From assembly GCA_002633005.1 (NCBI GenBank), contig NMRA01000045.1, forward strand, positions 923,552-987,551: 64,000 bases of DNA, read 5' to 3'. Source of the stretch: Phoronis australis. Taxonomy: Eukaryota > Phoronida > Phoronidae. Under the pieces are notes generated by a model. The model had not been told where the DNA came from. It worked only from the letters and a program-made list of their open reading frames with translations, and did not search any database. Both the position numbers and the translations under genes were made by a program. Positions 48,981 through 59,400 of this stretch are shown here, in pieces (the first letter of the stretch is position 1; each line of letters starts with the position of its first letter).

Positions 48981-49157
48981 TCTTCGTCGCGTTACAGTGA
49001 TCGCTATGGTGCTGGTGAAAGATCATCGTATAGCGACCGCTACTCATCCACCCGTTCTTCGACACGTGACGCTGACCGGCCGAGCAGTTCCTACAGGTAT
49101 TCCCGCGCCTCTACAACGGCTGCTGCCACAGAGTCGGAGTCGCAAGATTTCAAAAAG
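48981..49157 (+). CDS. PPP1R12A: MYPT exon: Ser/Arg/Tyr linker into coiled coil
   Basis: Fifty-nine codons, SSSRYSDRYGAGERSSYSDR then YSSTRSSTRDADRPSSSYR and a QDFKK end that matches human STDFKK. Acceptor TTCTTTGCAG, donor AAG|GTACGC. It is in phase 0 at both ends, so it accepts both the long form (from 35410) and the internal-start form (from 41283). Confidence 0.93.
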
Positions 49158-49898
49158 GTACGCAGGCTGACAGAAGTGTCTTTATGTTTTACTAGTGCAG
49201 TTTCATAACATAGAAAAAGCTTTTGGACTTATGTAGTTGTTTTTAGCTGAAGAACAAATGGAACAATCAGCACTTGGGTATTCGTTATTATCGATATCGT
49301 GTTATTAACTTCAAATAATTTGTTGTTACTTACGGAAATCACCTGTCAGTGAGTGCTGATAACTCAAACAGTCCCTCACAGTGAAGTTAAGCAGGTCATG
49401 TTAACATTTGGCGGAACTATGAAGTTGACCATCATCACCAAGTGCTCACCTGTTTGTGTTCCCTTAGTGACTAAATCTGTTATTCGCCTTTGCTTGTCTC
49501 CTTATTTCCGCTGGTGACTTGTCCAGTAAAACCTCACCAATTTAGGACAAAATGTGTCGGGAGAAGTGAAATTTTATTTTTTTTTTGTTTTTCCATGAAA
49601 GTAAGAAACTCCGAATTTATGCATTTCCTTGTTCAAGTTTTGTACCATAGCTGTCATCAGACAAAATTCTGAAAATTTTTAGACATTCTCAACAATGTTC
49701 GGAAACTTTGAAAAATGAATAAGGTCGGTTTTGACAATTATTTTGGCAGAGTTTGGTGTTATTTAACCGCTGATGAGGTCAAATTTGATATGAGTGTTAG
49801 CAAAGTATTGGTTGTTTTCTTTTATTGATGTGACCTAACGCTAGAATTGTGTGAATATTCAAGTAAACACACAAACTCTAGTCTGTCTCTGTTTCCAG

Positions 49899-50039
49899 TT
49901 ATACGATGAACAAAAAGCCGAGAATGAACGTATAAAGAAAGAGTTAACCAAAGTCCAAAAAGAATACGCCGACTGTAAAACAGAACTAGAAAAAACCAAG
50001 TCAAGCCAAAGTCGATTAGGCAATTCAATGGATCAAAGA
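49899..50039 (+). CDS. PPP1R12A: MYPT exon: C-terminal coiled coil
   Basis: Forty-seven codons, LYDEQKAENERIKKELTKVQ then KEYADCKTELEKTKSSQSR, collinear with human LYEQILAENEKLKAQLHD. Heptad spacing of hydrophobic residues is evident. Acceptor CTGTTTCCAG, donor AGA|GTGAGT. It is in phase 0 at both ends. Confidence 0.94.
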
Positions 50040-51197
50040 GTGAGTGTCATGCCTGCAAATCACCGGGTGGGGGGGTGTCTTTTGCATCTTCATAGACCAC
50101 AGCTTTGCAACTCAATTTCATGTGGAATTCACAGAAGCGGTGCCACTTCCTGGTTAGTGGGCAGACGACTTACCGTGACTAACACCAGGTGGCGCTTATG
50201 AATACTGACTTCACGGCCAATGGTGTTGGTGGTGTCTTGTGCGTACGATCACAGGTTTTGTTCACTGAGGATATACAGAGTTGTCAGTCCACATAGTATA
50301 GTTAACGGTTTAGTGAAAGTGACTTAAAGACTTAAGACAGAAATTTGGTGTTGGGAATCAATAATCAAAACTCACTTTAGCTTATCAACAAAGTATTTGA
50401 GAATATACCCATAACTGCTACTTACTGGGAAAAGTTGTACAAATTCTTTGCAGTCAGTGGTACACTAATAATTACATGACAACGGTTATTTGGTAATTGT
50501 GAAGTGAGAGCATTAGACCAAATTTCAGTCTTGGTCACTGTTCATGAAGCAGACCCCAGCATACATTAGCGACAGTACGAGGTGTTGTATTTGCTTTGTA
50601 TTATCATCTGCTTAATACTCTTGATATCTTCATTTTAGTCATGAAATACAACTACATTGTTGTATCCATTAGACTAAGAGCCACTTAAAATTGAGAATCT
50701 GGGAGTTGTAGTCATGCCGAGTACAACTGAATCAGTGGTGTTGTTGAACTAGAGCTAGGCGTTGAGGCAATGTGAACATTAGTATGAACGGATAAAGTGT
50801 TGTTAGTCAATATGTTTGTAAGGCGGTGCTGTTGTGGCATTTTTGTTGGCAAGATTCTCTGATGGCGGGACAATGTTTTCTGTATGTCTGTGCCATGTCT
50901 AAATGCCATTAGTTTTGCCAGGGTTGTCTAACCCTTCCAAGATTAGACTATTTTGTGTCAATCACAGGTGATATCACAGTTGAGTTCATTTTGATGAAAG
51001 AAATAGCTTGCTTTCATGGCAAATAAAATTTGAAATCGGTTAATCAGGGTATTTCTAGATGTCCATGTTTGACCTAAAGTAAAAAGTAAATTCCCGTTGA
51101 TTTAATGGCAGAAAGTTTGCTTAATATTGAGCTTATTTAATGACAGGTAAATGAGAAAGTAGTGAGTGTTGTTAATCTAATACATTTGTTACTTCAG

Positions 51198-51248
51198 GAG
51201 AAGAGGACATTAGAACGGAAGATATCTGAAATGGAGGAAGAGCTCAAG
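51198..51248 (+). CDS. PPP1R12A: MYPT exon: ERKISEMEEELK helix
   Basis: Seventeen codons, EKRTLERKISEMEEELK, matching human RRALERRISEMEEELK. Acceptor GTTACTTCAG, donor AAG|GTACGC. It is in phase 0 at both ends. Two alternative terminal exons follow it. Confidence 0.95.
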
Positions 51249-52299
51249 GTACGCAATACTGTCAATCTAATGTCACACTTTTTTCATCGCAACCAAACGT
51301 TTTATGACTGATGGTGTTTCGGCTGTTGTTAGGAACATCTTAACGGTCAAGAAAGTTTCGTCTGAAATCTTGTTTTTGTCTGTGAAATTGGTGTTACTTT
51401 GTGTCTCCTCGGCCGCATTACACAGCGACCCTTGGCACTGTTTACCCATAATGCCACAATATCCATCAAACCAGTTTGAAATCTTGTTTTTGTGCCATTG
51501 TAGCTTCTCATATAATGTGTTGGTGTCCTGCATTTTACAAGTTTCACTTTATTGCATTAACTATATACGACATTCCACTGTCAGGTTTTACTGCTGAGCT
51601 GTAGGCCACAACTCTGATGGCAGAAAGTTTGATAAACAATTCGTGAATGCATGTTTTCCAACGTGATGCCCAGAATCACTCCGACATTTTCAAAGTGAGA
51701 GCGCTTTCTCACCTCTGGACAAAAGAGAGTCCAATGGGTAACGGTCGTATTATGGCTTACTATGACTGGGTTTGACTAGCCTACGTTACTCTTGGTAAAC
51801 ACATTGAAACAATTCCTTTGCTTTTTCTCAAAGTTACTCTTGCCAATGGATTAAATGTTCGATAAAATCTCACTCCTGTCTCCAGTATAGTGGGAATGTT
51901 TTATTTTGTTGTGAAATGAATCAGAAAGTACCATAGTGTATAATGTAATATAAAAGCCAGTAAGCAAAAGTTAAAAATTTGAGGTCAGAATTCACTTCAG
52001 AGTTTTAACATGTTGTTTTTGACATAGCTTAACATTTGTCCCCACTTTTGAAAAGGCGTGAGCATCATCAATACATATATGTATGTTTGAAAAACATTTC
52101 TAGATGTATTGCTTTAAGGGCGTGAATTGGACTGTTAGCTGATCTGTTGCTTGTCTTGTGCAGGATATATAGTTCTTAAGACTTAGTGGCACTGCCATTA
52201 ATACAGATTCTGTTACTGGCAAATTTTCTTAAAGACCGACACAGGGCCAGTTGAGTCGTGTCAGAAGCATAGATCTCAAAACTGCAATAAATCAAAATT

Positions 52300-52700
52300 T
52301 AGGTGTCAAATCGAGGCCTGCAAGCAATTGGTGAACTCCACTGCATGCCACGGTTAACAGAAGTTCCCGGGTTTGAGTCCCATCGGGGCAGAATTTTTTC
52401 AGACTTATGTTCATTAGGTCACGTGATGTGGCCAACAGGTGGCATGCAGACCATACATGAAATTTTTGTGATCTATATTTCTACGCCGATTCAAGATTTA
52501 CATATTTATGTACACTCAGAAGTTTATGGGCTGAATGCCTTCTAGATTTCTGTGTTCAACTAGTGGTCCCGATCACTCAGTGGCCTTGATTGTTCTCACG
52601 GTTAGCAGGTCTCGGGTTCAAGTCCCGGTTGGGGGAGAAATCTTTTCAGGTCACGTGATGTGGCCAACAGGTGGCGTGCAGACCAGACAAAAAGGTTCGT
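52300..52700 (+). mobile_element. Two adjacent tRNA-derived SINE copies
   Basis: Copy 1 has CACGGTTAACAG and B-box-like GGTTTGAGTCC (52370). Copy 2 has CACGGTTAGCAGG and GGTTCAAGTCC (52615). Both continue with TTTTTCAG or CTTTTCAG, then GGTCACGTGATGTGGCCAAC and AGGTGGCRTGCAGACCA. They share orientation and lie about 245 bp apart. A-boxes are not clear. Outer borders are approximate. Confidence 0.6.
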
Positions 52701-53069
52701 GATGGACCTGTTTTATTGGCAGTGGAACTGATATATTACATATGCTTGCTACATGAGCAGATTTTTAATGGTCATGATGGCCCTAAGGATTATCAATGTC
52801 AGTTGACAGTTTCCATGATATAAATTTTTACTAAAGCTTATTGAAGTAATTGTCTAAATGCTGCACGTGCCTCTGTGATATTGCAAGTAGCTAGGAGCTC
52901 TCCCCGCAATGTACGTGTGAAGATGCTGTCTGAATCTTGGTCAAATTTATTTTGAAAGTTGTTATGCATGCCGTCGCAACTGCACAGCCCTTCATCCCAA
53001 CTGTGTTGATTTTCATGAAGACTTTGGCTTATGTTGCATCTTGCTGGAGCTTCCCTTGTGTTCTTTCAG

Positions 53070-53159
53070 CCAATGGAATCGTTAAAACTGGACAACGCTA
53101 AGTTAGTAGAAGAGAACCACACCCTTTTATGCGAAATAGACAAATTGTCAAAACCATAG
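53070..53159 (+). CDS. PPP1R12A: MYPT alternative terminal exon A: first leucine zipper
   Basis: Twenty-nine codons and a stop: PMESLKLDNAKLVEEN then HTLLCEIDKLSKP. Leucines fall at exon residues 5, 12, 19 and 26, an ideal heptad series. Sixteen of 28 aligned residues equal the downstream exon at 55908, so the two are duplicates. Acceptor GTTCTTTCAG, phase 0, compatible with 51248. The stop TAG is followed at once by GTAAAA, a usable donor, so the exon could be terminal or internal. An AATAAA at 53463 would serve as its poly(A) signal. Confidence 0.88.
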   Translation, partial: PMESLKLDNAKLVEENHTLLCEIDKLSKP

Positions 53160-53462
53160 GTAAAACTGAAATCGAAATCCAGGTACTCACCAAGCAAGCA
53201 TAGGGCATGCTCTGACCTCTGACCTACTGGTTCATTGGTGGTTTATCATTTGGCATTGGCGTATGCAGTAGGGAATACCTGCAGACCTACAGTCAAAGGG
53301 ACATTCAGTGCTTACGGAGTGCTGTACATTTATAGCTTGATGGCATTGCAGTCACTATAAACTAAAGCAGCTTGCCTTCAGATGTGTCAATATTTGAGAA
53401 AAGCGACCAATTAGGAAATAAGCTCTTAGTAGTCTTTTTATGTTGTTTTTCAATGAAAAAAA

Positions 53463-53468
53463 AATAAA
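53463..53468 (+). terminator. PPP1R12A: Candidate poly(A) signal for terminal exon A
   Basis: AATAAA about 305 nt after the stop at 53159, inside an A-rich run. It supports use of exon A as a true last exon. It could also be a chance A-rich match. Confidence 0.4.
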
Positions 53469-54239
53469 AGCAATACAGAGAATATCAACTTAATGTTAAA
53501 CTCTTGTTTGATTTCCATCTCTTTAGCTCCTGGGTTGTCATAGTTGGATACAAATTGGGCTTTGCATGGCTGATAATATGCAGGCAGGCGGCTTTTGGCA
53601 AATAATTGAGCATGTACACACACTAGATGTGTCGTTGTGGAACTGTGCCATGTTGTTTCCATCACCCGGTTTTCTTGTTTGCCAAAACCTGAAGGTAGAC
53701 AGTTTTCCTTTCTCGCACTATGCAGGCATTCTCATCATGTTTGCTTCTCGTGCGTACAGTCCTTTTTTCACCAGCTGTAGTTTAGTCATGAGCTGCAGTT
53801 CTTTTCACTCTCTTTCACTTTCTGTCAGACAGGAAGCATGAGCAAGCATGCTTGTTGCAGGGTATCAAACCTGTCTCTGACTACATACTTCAACTCAGTG
53901 GTGTTTATGGGAAACCGTAGTGCGTGATAAGAAATAGAAATCGTAAGGATGGAATGCCCCAGCTTTCCATAAGGGATATGGATGATCTCCCTTGAACCAC
54001 TCGTTGTGCAATTTCCGAGTTTATTCATTATTCAAGAGCTTACTGAACATCCTTTTTGTGCTCCCACATATACATGTATGTGAGTGTACACTGCCGTCAT
54101 CTTTCTCTGGATATCCGAGCATCGGGCGTCCACTGCCGTTATCTCCTAAACCCCTCGCACAATCTTAATGAGATTTTGGCACATGAGTTCCTATGAAGTT
54201 TATTATTACAGATGGCAACATGTTTCAGACTAATCCGAC

Positions 54240-55540
54240 TACTGCTATGCCCTCTAGTGGCAGATAGGTTTCTATTAAGAAGATGACGATGCCATTGTTT
54301 TTTCGGAGGGCTTCAACATATTTATGTTGTCTTGTGGCCATTTTTGTTATTTTTGAGTCCCATTTTCTGGCATCCGGCTCTTTATACACCAAAGCGGTCA
54401 AAAGATCACCTTGAAAATTTGCAGATATGTTCCTGATGAGAAGACATATGGCTGACGTTGATTTTCGGATGGACTTGACTTCTACGTCACCCCCTAGTGG
54501 TGATATTGTGCATCCGCACCCATATCTTCTTAACTCTTTGAAGGAGCTTTGTGAAATTTGGCAGATGCGTTCTTATGGAGCTGGCGACAGGTGATGACGA
54601 GTTTCGGACTGATCCATATACCGCTGTGCCTCCTAGTGGCCAGTTTTGTTTTGTGTTTGCCTGTGTATCTTCGGAATTCATCTATGGATTTTCATGAAAT
54701 TTGGCAAATAGGTTTCTACTAATGAGATGAAGATTTCTTTCCATTTTCACATGGATTCAACTTATTTGCACTACCTAATGGCAAATCGCTCAAAGGATTA
54801 TGAAAATTGGCAGACATGTTCCATGGTTTACAATTTTTGGACAGGTTCAAATGCTATGACGCCCCCTAATGTCAATTTTTTGCATTTTGTGGCTGTATCT
54901 CCTTAATCCTTTGTAGGATCTTTTTCAAATTTTGGCAAGTGTTTTGATTTGAATGTGACCATGGCTTTTCAATGACAACCACTGTGCCCCTTAGCAGAAT
55001 TTTAGTTTTTACTTATGCCTTTGTATCTTCAGAGTTCCTTCATGAAATTTGGTGATAGGTTTAAGTTTTGGAGACGATAGCACCATTCCATTTTGGACAG
55101 ATTTGACATGTTCTGCACCATCTAGTGGCCATTTTTATTATTTTTAGTCTTGATTTTGTCGTCTGTCTCTGTATTTGCGGAAGTGCTTTGAGGATCATCA
55201 TGAAAATTGACAATTTTTTTGCCCTGACTGATAATTTTCAGACTAGTCCAACTACTTAGGTGTTCGCAACTGGCATTTCTTGCATCTGTGACTGTTTCCC
55301 CTGAGCTCCGTGCAAGATCTTTGTTAAATTTGGCAAATGTATTCCCATTAACTTGACAACAAATGAACAGATACAATTACGGCTCTGCCTCCTAGTGGAA
55401 TGTGATTTTACTTTAGTTGCCACTGTGTCTTTTAACTTTCTCGATGGATTTTTATAAAATATTGCAAATAATTTTCTATTAGGGAGACAACGATGCCTTC
55501 CAATTTTCAGACAGGTTTGTTATATCCTGCGCCTTATTTT
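54240..55540. repeat. Degenerate tandem array between the two zipper exons
   Basis: About ten diverged units marked by CCTCCTAGTGGCC-like cores, at roughly 54252, 54492, 54631, 54772, 54860, 54985, 55115, 55263, 55389 and 55527. They are separated by TGTATCTTC, GAAATTTGGC and ATGACGATGCCATT-type blocks. Spacing ranges from about 90 to 240 bp, mostly 125-150. The units are too diverged to code and look like an old satellite-like expansion. Confidence 0.7.
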
Positions 55541-55907
55541 TATGATAATTAACACAGTCCCCCTAGAAACTTGTTGTTTGCGGTGCAGTCGTGGGCACAT
55601 TTCAGTGCTTTGCATTGCGCTCGTTACTTCAGGTAGTTGGTATGTTTTATAAAGTTTCACCCGTGGCATCTCATTCATTTGTCTCAGTCTGTGATTGGTT
55701 ACTTGTTTAATGGTCTTAATGTTGCCCTTGTTCCAATGCTCTGTCTTAGCCTCCTGATTTTCGTGTGTAGTTGTGTTTCTTAAAGGAGGTGATTACGTTC
55801 CAGCACCTGTTCAGTGTCCAGTATTTCCCACTGTTACCTGTTGTCACTGCCAGTTGGTAGGGTGTATTCAGCCTCATCTTGATTCCGTGTGCATTTTCTC
55901 ATTGCAG

Positions 55908-55994
55908 CAAATGGAATTACTCAAACAGGATAACCAGAGGCTCAAGGAGGAGAACGGAGCATTAATACGTGTCATCAGCAAGTTGTCCAAGTGA
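55908..55994 (+). CDS. PPP1R12A: MYPT alternative terminal exon B: canonical leucine zipper
   Basis: Twenty-eight codons and TGA: [18 protein letters not shown] then [10 protein letters not shown]. Human MYPT1 ends [21 protein letters not shown], almost identical. Leucines at exon residues 5, 12, 19 and 26. Acceptor TTCTCATTGCAG, phase 0, compatible with 51248. In vertebrates this zipper is the form that binds cGMP-dependent kinase I-alpha. Confidence 0.97.
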   Translation, partial: [28 protein letters not shown]

Positions 55995-56470
55995 ACCACC
56001 ACATGGACGTCGTCGATGAACCTTTGGTGCTAGCTAAAAATCACGGAGCTGAATATCGGCTCTTCCCGTCTTCCAGATCCCCCCTCTCGTCAATTGCCCC
56101 ATCCCCGTCATTTTCCGCTGAGTCTCTTTGAATTTTTGACCCTGTTAATATGGAAGCTATCTCTGTTTATGTTAATTCCTCTAAATGTCACAAAAACGTA
56201 AGTACAAAGGCCAAGTGTTTCATAATCTGCGTTGCTACATTCAGGTAAATCCTTGATCGATTGTTACTGTCATCCAGTCAGTGTGGTTTGCAGTTTTGCT
56301 CATCATTAGTAGACACTATTTCTCAGTCAGAGCAGCACCTTGGTTATTTACCTGTGCAAGAACATATAGATCTCAGTATTGTGAGCGTAACTTTTTGACA
56401 GGGACTCAATGAACAGTGACGCAACAAATGGGTCAGAACCCAATAAATGTTTACACAGGTATAGTTGTCA
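55995..56470 (+). other. PPP1R12A: Probable 3'UTR of the canonical MYPT transcript
   Basis: It follows the stop at 55994 without a recognisable exon. The first AATAAA is at 56442-56447. Its 3' end is not visible from sequence alone. Confidence 0.5.
56442..56447 (+). terminator. PPP1R12A: Candidate poly(A) signal for terminal exon B
   Basis: AATAAA about 450 nt after the stop codon, the first in the downstream flank. Confidence 0.4.
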
Positions 56471-59400
56471 CAGTAGCCGTCAGGGTGTGAACATGACGAT
56501 ACTGAGGCCGTCTTGGTTCAAATGGATACTTTGAATTTCACTAGGTTGTGTTAGTGAAACAGCAGTCCTTCCAGTACAAACGGATACATTCAGGTGTACT
56601 GTGGGACACTCGGGCCACAAATGCCCCTGTGCTGGTAAATGTATTTCAATTGTCATTCTATTCAAACTAGAATATGGGGACTTGTACTACATTAGCGCCA
56701 CCTGGTGAATATCAAATCTCCCTTAGTTCAATGTCATCCCCACCTCAGTCCTGCTTTTCCCAGAGATCCTGGATTTTCCACTGTAACGGAAAACGGAGAA
56801 TTCGTGAAATCTTGAGTTCTTTCACCAAATTAGAAGTTCTGAATAGAATTCTAATATTTAAGTAGGAGATACTTTTTGATTAATAATTATTAAAAATTAC
56901 AAATATCCATCAAGTTTCAAAATTCTAGCAGCAGATCAATCGAGTTGTGCATTTTCTCTGAAGGTGGCGCTCCTCTTTTCCCGGTTTAGAGAAGCAGTGA
57001 ACATAGCCTGAAGCATACTATTTTGTAAAATGGAGCTGCAGCATAATTCAGCTTATTTATCACTTTGAAATAATAACGTAAACATTCTCCTATTTGGTAC
57101 AGTCTCAAGAATTTGGAACACAAAAATTCACCTAGAAATTGATTTTATTTTGATTTTGGAGATTTGAATTTAGGCAATTTTGGCATTCATCATATTTGGA
57201 TGCTGTGTTTTGTATCAGTTGACTTGGCAAACTAGCGAAAATAGTGTCAACACAACATTTTCAGGTGTCCTGGTGTTGCATTAAGTCGAGGTGCATACAT
57301 AATGGGATGGGCAATATTGCTTATTTCTGAAATTGGTATAGCTCCAACTTTGGGCAAAGTAATTAATTTTCACTGCCTCAAACTGAAGATTTTTATGGTA
57401 AAATGGAATTCCTTTTTTGAAGAATGGAACTGTACATTTGCTATAACCGTTTTCTCCGTTTGAAAAATGGAAAATCAGGGTCTTTGCTTCTTGTCCAGCT
57501 CTTGTGCAATGAGTCAGCCATCTTCCTTTCCCCTTCCATCTCTTTATAAACCAGTAAGATCCACGTACATTCTCACATATCATGAGAGTTTGGAGAACTA
57601 AATGACCATTCCCGGCTTCCTCTAGTTCCCGGAGAATATGTTTGGCTTGTACTGCGGGGCTGCCCTCTGTGGGTGGCTCCCAATGTTTTACTTGTAATTG
57701 CGGTCTGGTTAACTAGGTATAGAGCATTGTATACTGGCCCAGTGCTGGGAACCAGTGATAAGTAAGGCAGTTGAGTGGTAGATTTGTAAGTTACGGAGTT
57801 GTGTTGACGTCACCCCGGTGGTGTTTACTCTGCCTTCTTGTAAATGCTTTGAGCCCCCAGTTGTCTGTCAGCATTGGAATCAAGAGTTTGATTCAATGTC
57901 AGAGTTCCGACTTTGTGTGGACATTTTGAATTTGTAATCGACGGGTTGTTTTAGTTTATGTCGACCTAATGTTACGCTGTACCAACTGAATTTTGGCCCA
58001 TAATTAGGAAGCTGACTTTTGTTCGACTAACCTGTGTTAAAACCTACGTGTAAAATTCGGTGAATCAGATGTTAGCTTAAAGGGATGCGGACCCTCAAGG
58101 AACCATCTCTTATTTGTAATTTTTCTGGCCTCTCCTGTGGCAGCGAGATTTTTTTGCCAGTCTCCATAGTCATTTAGTATAGTTTTGGATTCAGTATTTA
58201 ATTGACAATTATACAGTTTTTGACAGTTGGTGACCCACCAGTCACTCCATGGCTAGCTTGTCTAGCAGGCCAACGCCACTGCCATCCTAGCAGGCCACTG
58301 CCATTCTAGCAGCCTCCTTCCAACAGCTGACTCGCTCCTAGGGAATTATTGGGGGACGATGTGTGTTTTCATGGTAACAGTTCACTACAACTTATGTATT
58401 TATTACGCACCCAGTTAAGTAAGTGCGCGGCAGATTATGCTGTTGCAGCGAATTATGTTTGGTTGTTTTTCTTGTTTATTTTTGATACTCGTTTATTTTG
58501 GGTCGGGAAGACCCGGTATTGGTTGGCGTCGTTTAACTGCTCTCATCCTCATCACAGATACGTGTAGGTCATTGCGTCACTTTGCAGGAAGCCTGTTAGT
58601 GGAGGACCGGTGGTCATCTGGACCAGGGGTCATCTGGACCAGGGGTCATCGCTGCAGTCTAGATTAGATCTCATCGCTGTCATGTCATTTCTTCGTCATT
58701 CTCTTTTTTGTTGGTGCCGTGTAAATATTTCCATCTTGATTTTTAAATTGTAATATATGTGTACTGTTTTTATTGAGGGGCTTGTTTCTGTGGCTGAGAC
58801 CCTCCAGGTGTACGAGGGGGCTATTTTTACAGCTAGTAGCTAGGCAAAGTCACTTGTTAAACATTTGATATTTATATTTTATCCTTGTTATTGTTGCTAT
58901 TGCGCACCGTTTTCGCTTGTTGAATCTCGCGGGGACTGGCGACAGTAGTCTGTATAGGTGGAAAGCTTCTCCAGTCCCTGTGAGTCTCTGGTGTCCGTAG
59001 GTGTATCGCGTTTGGCAAGGTCTTCTCTGATTGCCCCGCCTACTGCTTAGATGTTCTGCATTTGTTGCCATGAGGGCAATGCCTTTGACTGACATGTTGG
59101 AGTCAAAGTTTGCAAAATTGGTCCACGCAGTAGCCGCGGATTGGGGTCGTGTCTTACAGATTCGAAATGACTTTCGGACATTTTGTTGTCGCCAGGCAGC
59201 AGTTGACCGGTTTGCACGTGCGCGCACACGCTTCATTCTGTCTGGAGCTCCTATCAGCGACATCTTAAGGATGTCGACGGGTGAAGGCCACTCAGAATGG
59301 GCGTGTCTCTTTGCCTGTCGGGGTGACATGTCGGACCCCGGCCGTGCCTACTGGACACCTGTATCGCCTGGTTCTGTTGTTATGTTCCATTCTGTACCCA

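Larger units (their letters stand above)
3782..55994 (+). other. PPP1R12A: Myosin phosphatase targeting subunit gene (MYPT), span of recognised exons
   Basis: Family knowledge: MYPT binds PP1 catalytic subunit through an RVxF motif and ankyrin repeats, targets it to myosin, and is inhibited by Rho-kinase at two Thr sites (human Thr696 and Thr853). Its C-terminal coiled coil and zipper bind partners such as cGMP-dependent kinase. Seen here in order: ankyrin repeats with ACIDDN, GWTPLHATASCGY, ALHVAAAKGY and GWTPLHAAAHWG; WRAGLRKAGS (human WRLGLRKTGS); RDEETETQRK then RRSTQGVT; SIRERRR or GIRARRRR; QDFKKLYDEQKAENE; ISEMEEELK; and [14 protein letters not shown] at the end. One path of 26 exons sums to 3,390 nt with every phase matching. 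The first exon of the family is missing, so the full protein would be somewhat longer. Symbol assignment follows best remembered similarity to vertebrate MYPT1; an invertebrate Mbs-type single orthologue is equally apt. Confidence 0.95.

Noticed and set aside
54240-55540. CRISPR-like array
   Set aside because: Units are long, diverged and irregularly spaced within a eukaryotic intron. They are not short identical repeats with unique spacers.
3782-55994. PPP1R16 (MYPT3/TIMAP) or a generic ankyrin protein as the gene identity
   Set aside because: The WRxGLRK, RRSTQGVT and [14 protein letters not shown] segments are specific to the PPP1R12 (MYPT1/2) branch, and there is no C-terminal CaaX box.
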